Source: CAIOSQ01 sp044359885 (GTDB lineage Bacteria; Pseudomonadota; Alphaproteobacteria; CACIAM-22H2). From it: a stretch of 13,188 nucleotides of DNA. Position 1 is the stretch's first letter, and the number at the start of each line of letters is the position of its first letter. Position numbers and translations under genes: made by a program. Location of the stretch: assembly GCA_044359885.1 (NCBI GenBank), contig JBIKLI010000094.1, positions 1 to 13,188 on the forward strand. The letters run 5' to 3'. Below are positions 7,516 to 13,188 of this stretch, piece after piece. The notes beneath the pieces were generated by a model that saw only the letters and a program-made list of their open reading frames with translations, had not been told where the DNA came from and made no database searches.

Positions 7516-9135
7516 TCAGGCATCCAGCCAGACATCCGCCCAGTGCGACGTCGCCCAGCGGGGATTGTCGGCGACGTTGCGCACGCTGCGGCGGGCCACG
7601 GTGACGAAGGTGAACTCCGCGACGTGGATCAGCGGCAGCTGCTCGGCCGCCAGCCGCTGGAAGTCCCGGTATCGCGCCGTGCGGGTCGCCGCGTCGACGC
7701 TGCGCGCGGCGTCGCGGATCGTCGCGTTCATCGTCGCGTCGTCGTAGCCGTACTGGTTGGAGAACGGGACGCCGGACGGCAGGCCGCCCTGGTAGAGGAT
7801 GGTGGTCGAGATCGCCGGATCGTTGCGATAGACCGGCGAACCGATCGCGAGGTCGAAGTCGTGGGTCGTGTAGACGGCCCGCGTATGCGCCGCCGTGTCG
7901 TTCGCGACGACCTGGGCGTCGATGCCGATCGCGCGCAGCGCCTGGCGCAGATAGTCCCCCATCTGGCGCGTCTGCTCGAACCAGGGCGCGGGAAGCAGCC
8001 GCAGCCGGAAGCGCACCCCGTCGCCGCCGCGCCGGTAGCCGGCCTCGTCGAGCAGCGCGTTGGCGCGCGCGACGTCGAATCGCGGCGGGGGGACCGAGGG
8101 GTCGTGGAACTGGGTGTCGAATTGCGGGATCGGCCCGTTCGATTCCCTGGCGTAGCCGAGGAAGATGGTCTCGATGACGAAGCGCCGGTCGATCGCATGC
8201 GCGATCGCCCGCCGCACCCGCGCATCCGCCAGTTCGCGGCGCCGGTGGTTGATCTCGACCGTGAGCTGGTAGGTGATGCCCTCGTAGCCGCCGGGAATGA
8301 CCGCGATCCCCGGGACCGCGCCGATGCGCGCCAGATCGGTGAGCGGCACCGCCGAGAAGGCGCTGAGCTGGATCTGGTTCGACTCCAGCGCGGCGGCGAT
8401 CGCGTTGCGGTCCGGCAGCACGCGATAGACGATGGCGTCGAGGAACGGCCGCTGCGCGTCGCGGAAGGCCGGGTTGCGCTCCAGCCGGTAGAATTCGCCG
8501 GGCCGGTGCTCGGCGAAGCGGAACGGCCCGGTCCCGACCAGCCGCGCGTTGGCGGGGTTGGTGGCGATGTCGGTGCCCGCATAGAGATGGCGGGGCAGGA
8601 CCGACGTGATCGCCGGCAGGGCGTTGCGGATCAGCTGGAACGGCGTCGGCTGGGCGAAGCGGAAGATCGCGGTCGCGGGATCCGGCGTCTCGACCGCCTC
8701 GAGATCGGCGAACACGACGCGCCCCAGGTTCTGCAGCTTCCGCCAGACCTCGATCGCCGAGAACGCGACATCGGCCGAGCTGAAAGGCTGGCCGTCGTGC
8801 CAGGCCACGCCTTCGCGCAGCTTGAAGGTCGCGCTGCGCCCGTCGGGCGAACCCTGCCAGGACGTCGCCAGGCGCGGCACCAGCCCGTCGCCGCCATAGC
8901 TCATCTCCGCCAGCGGCTCGATCACCTTGCTGGCGACGAAGAACACGCCGTTCGACGCGACGATCGCCGGGTTGAGGTTGCGCGGCTCGCCGTCCGCCGC
9001 CACGACAAGCGTGCCGCCGCGACGCGGCGTCGCCGCCCCCTGCGCCGCCGCCGGCGCGAAGCCGCGGGACACGGCCCAGGCGCCCCCCGCGGCGGCGGCC
9101 GCCCCGATCGCCGTCCGTCGTCCGATCCTGCGCAT
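7516..9135 (-). CDS. Tat-exported peptide-type ABC substrate-binding protein (SBP_bac_5)
   Basis: This 539-residue periplasmic binding protein belongs to the oligopeptide/dipeptide/nickel family. The N-terminus MRRIGRRTAIGAAAAAGG has a twin-arginine motif (R6-R7) and an alanine-rich hydrophobic stretch, with a probable cleavage near the AAAQG at residues 30-33; this suggests folded export by Tat. The mature part opens with RGGTLVVAADGEPRNLNP and contains the family signature LVPRLATSWQGSPDGRSATFKLREGVAWHDGQPFSSADV. It should deliver a peptide-like or acyl-amino-acid ligand to the permeases encoded immediately downstream. The ATG at 9135 was chosen over longer in-frame starts because AGGGAGA lies at 9142-9148 with six-base spacing and the signal peptide begins there. 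It follows the deacylase gene by 28 bp. Ligand identity cannot be judged from sequence. Confidence 0.93.
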   Translation of the reverse strand: MRRIGRRTAIGAAAAAGGAWAVSRGFAPAAAQGAATPRRGGTLVVAADGEPRNLNPAIVASNGVFFVASKVIEPLAEMSYGGDGLVPRLATSWQGSPDGRSATFKLREGVAWHDGQPFSSADVAFSAIEVWRKLQNLGRVVFADLEAVETPDPATAIFRFAQPTPFQLIRNALPAITSVLPRHLYAGTDIATNPANARLVGTGPFRFAEHRPGEFYRLERNPAFRDAQRPFLDAIVYRVLPDRNAIAAALESNQIQLSAFSAVPLTDLARIGAVPGIAVIPGGYEGITYQLTVEINHRRRELADARVRRAIAHAIDRRFVIETIFLGYARESNGPIPQFDTQFHDPSVPPPRFDVARANALLDEAGYRRGGDGVRFRLRLLPAPWFEQTRQMGDYLRQALRAIGIDAQVVANDTAAHTRAVYTTHDFDLAIGSPVYRNDPAISTTILYQGGLPSGVPFSNQYGYDDATMNATIRDAARSVDAATRTARYRDFQRLAAEQLPLIHVAEFTFVTVARRSVRNVADNPRWATSHWADVWLDA

Positions 9136-9163
9136 CGCCTGTCTCCCTGCCGGTCCGGGCAGC

Positions 9164-10219
9164 TCAGCGCCGCCGGCCGGGCTTCGCCGCGGCTGCGCCG
9201 GCCGGCACGTAGTCGCTGCCCAGATGGAACAGGCAGTCCCCGCGCTCGGTCCGGCCGGGAACGCGCATGCACAGCACGAGCCCGTCATGCGCGAAATGCG
9301 CGACCGACGGCTTGCGCCACGGCGTGTCGTGGAAATGGATCAGCGCCGCCGGCTGTCCCTTCCGCACCTCGTCGCCGAGTTCGGCCAGCGGCTCGAAGAC
9401 GCCGCCGTCGGGCGCGTAGACGAAATAATCGTCGCCGCCGATCTCCAGCATCCGCACCGGCGGCGGCGGTTCGACCGCGCCCTTGTAGACGCCGACATGG
9501 GCGAGCAGCCGAAGGATCCCCTGCTCGGCGATCCGCAGGATCGACGGCGTCACCTTGCCGGTGCCGCCCAGTTCGGTGCCCATCGTCTCGACCCCCTTGC
9601 GCGAGGCGCCGGCGCCCAGCGTCCGGTCCTCGCCCTGGGTCTGCTGCGGCTTGGAGGAGAAGCACGCGTAGGGCGCGCCGAAGACCCGCAGCCGCTCCAG
9701 GGCGCGCGCGAAGCGCTCGGGATCGGGATCGCGGGCGCACAGCGCCGAAGGCAGATACATCAGCGAACTGCCGCCGGAATGGAAATCGAAGGCGTATTGG
9801 CAGCCGGGCAGGATCACGTGCTCGACGTAATAGGCGATCTGCTGCGTGATCGTGCCGTCGGGATTGCCCGGAAAGCAGCGGTTGAGGTTCCCGTCGTCGA
9901 TCGGCGAGGTGCGCGTTCCGGCGTCGGCGGCGGGGAAATTGAGCGACGAGGCGATGATCACCTGTCCCTGGATGTCCTTGGGCGACAGCGCGCGGATCAG
10001 CTTGCCCAGCGCCACCTGGCCTTCCCATTCGTCGCCATGGTTGCCGGCGCTGAGGAAGACCTTCGGTCCCTTGCCGTTCTTGATCGAGACGATCGGGATC
10101 GGCAGCCAGCCATAAGCGGATCGATGCACGGAATGCGGCACGCGCACGAAGCCCATATGCTTGCCGGACTTCTCGAAATCGATCGTCGCGCTGAGGCGGC
10201 TCGGCTTGCTGGCGGTCAT
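9164..10219 (-). CDS. Succinylglutamate desuccinylase / aspartoacylase family zinc deacylase
   Basis: This 351-residue cytoplasmic zinc hydrolase is of the carboxypeptidase-like AstE/AspA group, which removes acyl groups from N-acyl amino acids. Zinc ligands are visible: H61 and E64 in GNHGDEWEG, and H147 in DFHSGG. NLNRCFPG (111-118) supplies the substrate-binding arginine R114, and E216 in TELGG is the likely general base. A C-terminal beta-rich domain (GGDDYFVYAPDGGVFEPLAELGDEVRKGQPAALIHF) follows, as in the bacterial branch that includes N-acetyl-diaminobutyrate deacetylase DoeB. I cannot tell which acyl group is removed. The start at 10219 has AGGGAGGGA at 10222-10230; an in-frame ATG at 10282 has no such site. 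It is the first gene of the minus-strand run and is followed by the binding protein, so the transported compound may be its substrate. Confidence 0.9.
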   Translation of the reverse strand: MTASKPSRLSATIDFEKSGKHMGFVRVPHSVHRSAYGWLPIPIVSIKNGKGPKVFLSAGNHGDEWEGQVALGKLIRALSPKDIQGQVIIASSLNFPAADAGTRTSPIDDGNLNRCFPGNPDGTITQQIAYYVEHVILPGCQYAFDFHSGGSSLMYLPSALCARDPDPERFARALERLRVFGAPYACFSSKPQQTQGEDRTLGAGASRKGVETMGTELGGTGKVTPSILRIAEQGILRLLAHVGVYKGAVEPPPPVRMLEIGGDDYFVYAPDGGVFEPLAELGDEVRKGQPAALIHFHDTPWRKPSVAHFAHDGLVLCMRVPGRTERGDCLFHLGSDYVPAGAAAAKPGRRR

Positions 10220-10494
10220 GGTCCCTCCCTGTCCCCGTCGCGATGCACACTGCCGCAGCCGCGCGCCCCCCGTCGAGACCAAATCCTGCCGGACCGGTCT
10301 GCCGCGGAACGCGTCCGGAATCGGGGCCGCCCCCGGACGGGGCCAGACCTTCCTGGCAGAGGGCTGCAGCCGCGACGACGCGACGCGAAAGGAGTCGACG
10401 CGCGGCGGCGCAAGCCGCTAGCGTGCCCCATTCGGCGGCGATCGCCGTGGCCGAGACGGTCCGGACGCGCCGCGAAGAAGAGGGAGTGGATCCG
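10220..10494. promoter_or_regulatory. Divergent intergenic region between the two importer clusters
   Basis: This 275-bp region lies between two divergently transcribed operons and must hold both promoters. A poor sigma-70-like pair on the plus strand is TCGACG (10395-10400) and TAGCGT (10419-10424) with an 18-bp spacer. Nothing better was found, and no minus-strand promoter was convincing. Possible operator-like structures are an 8-bp palindrome GACCGGTC at 10292-10299 and a 10-bp inverted pair, CGCGTCCGGA at 10310-10319 and TCCGGACGCG at 10460-10469. The plus-strand gene has AGGGAG at 10481-10486 as its ribosome binding site. No regulator gene is present in the window. Confidence 0.45.
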
Positions 10495-12078
10495 ATGGGT
10501 TCGAAGATTTCGACGGGGGTGCGCGCGACCCTGCTCGCGGGCATCGCCTTGATGGTCGCGGACGCGGCCGCAGCTCAGGCCTTCCAATGCGGCCGGCGCG
10601 GCGGCAATCTCGTCTTCGCCCAGGAGGCGAAGGCCAACAGCCTCGATCAGCACGTGTCGTCGACGATCTCGACGCGCAACATCGCGATGAACGTCTATGA
10701 ATCGCTGATGACCCGCGACGAGAACATGGCACCGATGCCAGAGCTCGCCGCCGAGGTGATCGAAAGCCCCGACAAGCTCGTCTATACCTTCAAGCTGCGC
10801 CAGGGCATCAAGTTCCACAACGGCAAGACGATGACGTCGGCCGACGTCGTCGCGTCCTTCAACCGCTACATGCGGGTGGGCAACGACCGCGGCATGTTCT
10901 CGATCGTCGAGAAATACGAGGCCCCGGACGCCAGCACCTTCGTGATGCGGCTCAAGCGGCCGCAGCCGACCTTCCTCGAGAACCTGAGCTCGTTCAGCGT
11001 TCCCGTGGTCATCCATCCCGCCGAGTTCGAGGCCGCGCCGGCGCTGCAGCTGCCCGCGATCGGCACCGGCCCGTGGCAGGTCGCGGAATTCGTCGCCGAC
11101 AGCCATGCGCGGCTGCGTCGCTACGACGGCTACCAGCCCGACACGCGCTACACCACGACCGACGGCTTCGGCGGCTACAAGGTCGCCTGCCTCGACAGCG
11201 TCGACATCCGCTTCATCACCGAGCCCGGCGCACGCGTCGCCGGCCTGGAGACCGGCGAGTTCCAGATCGTCGAGGACGTGCCCGCGAAGTCGCAGCCGCG
11301 GCTCAAGACCAACCGCAACGTCTCTCTGCTCTCGCTCAAGAATTTCTGGATCCAGATCGCGCTGACGAACACCCAGTCGCCGCCGATGAACAACCTGAAT
11401 TTCCGCAAGGCGATCCAGGCGGTCCTCGACATGGACGACATCATGGAGGCGGCGACCGACGGCGCGTACAGCCTCAACGTCGGGTTCCAGTACCCCGGCC
11501 AGGCCTATTACACGGACGTCGGCAAGGAGACCTACAACCAGAAGGACACGGCCAAGGCGCGGCAGTTCCTGGCGCAGTCCGGCTATCGCGGCGAAAAGGT
11601 CATCCTGCTCACCAACCGCGACTACCCGAACATGTTCATGGCCGCGACGATGATGGCCGAGCAGATGAAGTCGATCGGCATCAACGCCGAACTGCTCGTC
11701 ATCGACTGGCCCGCTTCGGTCAACATGTACCGCACGCAGGACGACGGCTGGCACCTGTTCTTCACCGGCTGGGGCACCAACGCCTCGCTCGGCGGCGCGG
11801 CGGCCCTGCGCTTCTTCATGCCGCCCCTCAGCGAGGCCTACAACCCCAAGACCGGCGAGGAGGACAAGGAGTTCCTCGAGGCGTTCGCCGCCATCGAGAA
11901 CAGCCCGACCCTCGACGCCCGCAAGGCGGCCTTCGCCCGCGCGCAGAAGCGCGCGCTGGAAAACGCCATGGTCTATCCCTTCGGCTCGCTGACCAAGGTC
12001 CAGGCCGTGCGCAGCAACGTGGAAGGCTTCAAGCCGTTCCGCATTCCGCGCATGTCCAACGTCTGGATCCGCGGCTGA
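10495..12078 (+). CDS. Sec-exported peptide-type ABC substrate-binding protein (SBP_bac_5)
   Basis: This 527-residue periplasmic binding protein is of the DppA/OppA family. The signal peptide covers residues 1-29: KISTGVR, a hydrophobic core, then AQA before F30. It has a single arginine and no twin-arginine motif, so Sec export is expected. The mature protein starts FQCGRRGGNLVFAQEA. The family signature is seen in NVYESLMTRDENMAPMPELAAEV and YTFKLRQGIKFHNGKTMTSADVVASFNRY. Cysteines C32 and C232 could form a disulfide, as in some relatives. The start at 10495 has AGGGAG eight bases upstream and fits the signal peptide; the open frame extends back to 10243 without support. It is the first gene of the plus-strand operon and is followed by a strong palindrome and a DppB-type permease. 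It differs considerably from the minus-strand binding protein, so a different ligand is likely. Confidence 0.93.
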   Translation: MGSKISTGVRATLLAGIALMVADAAAAQAFQCGRRGGNLVFAQEAKANSLDQHVSSTISTRNIAMNVYESLMTRDENMAPMPELAAEVIESPDKLVYTFKLRQGIKFHNGKTMTSADVVASFNRYMRVGNDRGMFSIVEKYEAPDASTFVMRLKRPQPTFLENLSSFSVPVVIHPAEFEAAPALQLPAIGTGPWQVAEFVADSHARLRRYDGYQPDTRYTTTDGFGGYKVACLDSVDIRFITEPGARVAGLETGEFQIVEDVPAKSQPRLKTNRNVSLLSLKNFWIQIALTNTQSPPMNNLNFRKAIQAVLDMDDIMEAATDGAYSLNVGFQYPGQAYYTDVGKETYNQKDTAKARQFLAQSGYRGEKVILLTNRDYPNMFMAATMMAEQMKSIGINAELLVIDWPASVNMYRTQDDGWHLFFTGWGTNASLGGAAALRFFMPPLSEAYNPKTGEEDKEFLEAFAAIENSPTLDARKAAFARAQKRALENAMVYPFGSLTKVQAVRSNVEGFKPFRIPRMSNVWIRG

Positions 12079-12087
12079 TCCAGGAAA

Positions 12088-12117
12088 CGGCGCCGGCCCG
12101 CATGCGGGCCGGCGCCG
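12088..12117 (+). other. Perfect 30-bp palindrome, intra-operon hairpin
   Basis: Bases 12088-12117 are fully self-complementary about the midpoint 12102/12103, giving a stem of about 13 GC-rich pairs with a 4-nt CATG loop in RNA. It lies 9 nt after the binding-protein stop codon and 28 nt before the permease start. No T-run follows. In binding-protein-dependent transport operons such hairpins commonly protect the upstream message or cause partial termination, so that the binding protein is made in excess over the permeases. That role is inferred from the position. Confidence 0.75.
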
Positions 12118-12145
12118 GTCCATCCCGAGCGCCGCGCCGCAGTCC

Positions 12146-13099
12146 ATGGGACGCTACATCGTCCGCCGCCTGATCCAGGCGGTCCCGATCCTGCTGATCG
12201 TCAGCCTGATCTCGTTCGGCATCATGAAGCTGGTGCCAGGGGATCCGGCGATCGTCATCGGCGGCCCCAGCGCCTCGGCCGCCGAGATCGAGGCGATCCG
12301 CCAGAATCTCGGACTCGACCGTCCGTTCCATGTCCAGCTCGGCGTCTTCTACCTGAACCTGCTGCAGGGGGATCTCGGCCGCTCGCTGCTGCTGGGCAAG
12401 CCGGTGCTCGAGGCGGTGTTCGAGCGCGCGCCGATCACCATCTCGATTTCGATCTACTCGCTGATCCTGACGGTCGTTCTCGGGATCGCGATCGGCGTCA
12501 TCGCGGCGCTGCGGCAGAACACCTGGATCGACCAGGTCGCGACCACGTTCGCGCTGATCGGCGTCTCGCTGCCGAATTTCTGGCTCGGACTGGTGATGAT
12601 CGTCCTCTTTTCCGTCCATCTCGGCTGGCTGCCGACCAACGGCTATGTCGAGTTCTCGGACGACCCGTGGCGCTGGTTCCGGCACGCGACCATGCCGGCG
12701 CTGGCGCTCGCCATGCTGCAGATCGGCCTGCTCGCCCGCATCACGCGCTCGACGATGCTGGAGACGCTGCGCCAGGACTATATCCGCACCGCGCGCGCGA
12801 AAGGCCTCCCCGAATGGAAGGTCGTCGCCAAGCACGCGATGGCCAACGTCATGATCCCCGTGGTCACCGTCATCGGCATCATCCTGTCGGTGCTGATCTC
12901 GGGCTCGGTGGTGATCGAGTCGGTGTTCTCCGTCCACGGCATCGGTTCGCTGCTGGGGAACGCCATCCTGCGGCGCGACTACACCATGATCCAGGGCGGG
13001 CTGCTGTTCGTCGCGGCGGCGCTGATGGTGCTCAACATCCTGGTCGACATCCTCTACGCCTGGTTCGATCCTCGGGTGCGCTACGATGCCGGCAAGTGA
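12146..13099 (+). CDS. DppB-type peptide ABC transporter permease
   Basis: This 317-residue inner-membrane permease is of the DppB branch. It opens with the typical MGRYIVRRLIQAVPILLIVSLISF, then LVPGDPA, LGLDRPFHVQ and GDLGRSLLLGKPV (75-87), followed by the core helices including LPNFWLGLVMIVLFSVHLGWLP (142-163). The EAA loop that meets the ATPase is at 211-238 (DYIRTARAKGLPEWKVVAKHAMANVMIP), with its invariant glycine kept (G220). It ends with VVIESVFSVHGIGSLL and LVDILYAWFDPRVRY. No strong ribosome binding site precedes the ATG; the start is set by the conserved N-terminus. The gene overlaps the next permease gene by 14 bp, indicating coupling. It is more typical of the family than the minus-strand DppB-type protein, whose EAA loop has ARGLRRRAVVW. 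Confidence 0.94.
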   Translation: MGRYIVRRLIQAVPILLIVSLISFGIMKLVPGDPAIVIGGPSASAAEIEAIRQNLGLDRPFHVQLGVFYLNLLQGDLGRSLLLGKPVLEAVFERAPITISISIYSLILTVVLGIAIGVIAALRQNTWIDQVATTFALIGVSLPNFWLGLVMIVLFSVHLGWLPTNGYVEFSDDPWRWFRHATMPALALAMLQIGLLARITRSTMLETLRQDYIRTARAKGLPEWKVVAKHAMANVMIPVVTVIGIILSVLISGSVVIESVFSVHGIGSLLGNAILRRDYTMIQGGLLFVAAALMVLNILVDILYAWFDPRVRYDAGK

Positions 13100-13188
13100 C
13101 GCTGCGCTCGGCGCCGAGGACGCCGTCGTCAAGCCCCGCCGCCAGCCCTTCTGGCGCAGCTCCACCTTTCGCCGGCTGATCCGGCACC
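13086..13188 (+). CDS. DppC-type permease, 5' end only (cut by window edge)
   Basis: The ATG at 13086 overlaps the end of the DppB-type gene by 14 bp and opens a frame that continues to the window edge (34 full codons). The visible part, with PRRQPFWRSSTFRRLIRH near its end, is a basic cytoplasmic N-terminus like those that precede the first membrane helix in DppC-type permeases. Gene order (binding protein, DppB, then this) supports the call; the diagnostic LGTDxxGRD motif and EAA loop lie beyond the window. Confidence 0.7.
   Translation, partial: MPASDAALGAEDAVVKPRRQPFWRSSTFRRLIRH

Noticed and set aside
8191..8208. Inverted repeat GATCGC...GCGATC
   Set aside because: It is a short 6-bp stem inside the binding-protein coding region, explained by codons of an AIAHAIDRR stretch; not distinguishable from chance.
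6310..9849. A very long plus-strand open frame (over 1100 codons) antisense to the permease, binding-protein and deacylase genes
   Set aside because: Its translation is dominated by Arg, Gly, Asp, Gln, Pro and Ala, with no recognisable domain or hydrophobic core. The opposite strand carries four clear family members with ribosome binding sites. Long antisense frames are expected in GC-rich DNA with strong third-position bias.
10243..10494. Extended N-terminus for the plus-strand binding protein
   Set aside because: It would bury the signal peptide 84 residues inside the protein. The ribosome binding site and Sec leader both point to 10495.

Overview
The window is GC-rich (about 70% by eye) and densely coded, with strong G/C preference at third codon positions. 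The DUF1217 protein at the left end is a flagellum-associated family almost confined to Alphaproteobacteria. Together with the Dpp/Opp-type peptide importers and a hydantoinase, this points to a motile, metabolically versatile alphaproteobacterium, possibly of the Rhodospirillales. The genus cannot be named from the sequence.

Layout: (1) 41-2371 (+), a long DUF1217 protein whose C-terminal two thirds carries what look like two degenerate flagellin-like modules. (2) 2464-3561 (+), a fold-type III PLP enzyme of the D-threonine aldolase / D-serine dehydratase (DSD1) family. (3) 10219 down to 3584 (-), a colinear six-gene run. In transcription order it holds a zinc deacylase of the succinylglutamate desuccinylase/aspartoacylase family, a Tat-exported peptide-type ABC binding protein, two Dpp-type permeases, a small unknown protein, and a dihydropyrimidinase/hydantoinase. 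(4) 10495 to the right edge (+), a divergent second importer: a Sec-exported binding protein, a DppB-type permease and the first 34 codons of a DppC-type permease cut by the window edge.

The two importer clusters diverge from a 275-bp region (10220-10494), the longest stretch without a gene. The minus-strand cluster has a binding protein and both permeases but no ATPase. Since the plus-strand operon continues out of the window, where DppD/DppF-type ATPases would be expected, ATPase sharing is a reasonable hypothesis. The deacylase and the hydantoinase both hydrolyse amide bonds in acylated or cyclic amino-acid derivatives, so the minus cluster probably imports such compounds and opens or deacylates them. 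The actual substrate is unknown.

Three hairpins stand out: a perfect 30-bp palindrome between the plus-strand binding protein and its permease, a 15-bp perfect stem between the small unknown gene and the hydantoinase, and a weaker one after the DUF1217 gene. I saw no tRNA, rRNA, CRISPR array, insertion sequence or prophage signal. Most of the window is ordinary catabolic/transport DNA. The less ordinary parts are the composite DUF1217 protein, the PLP enzyme with an altered metal-site motif, and the unknown small gene inside the transporter/hydrolase operon.
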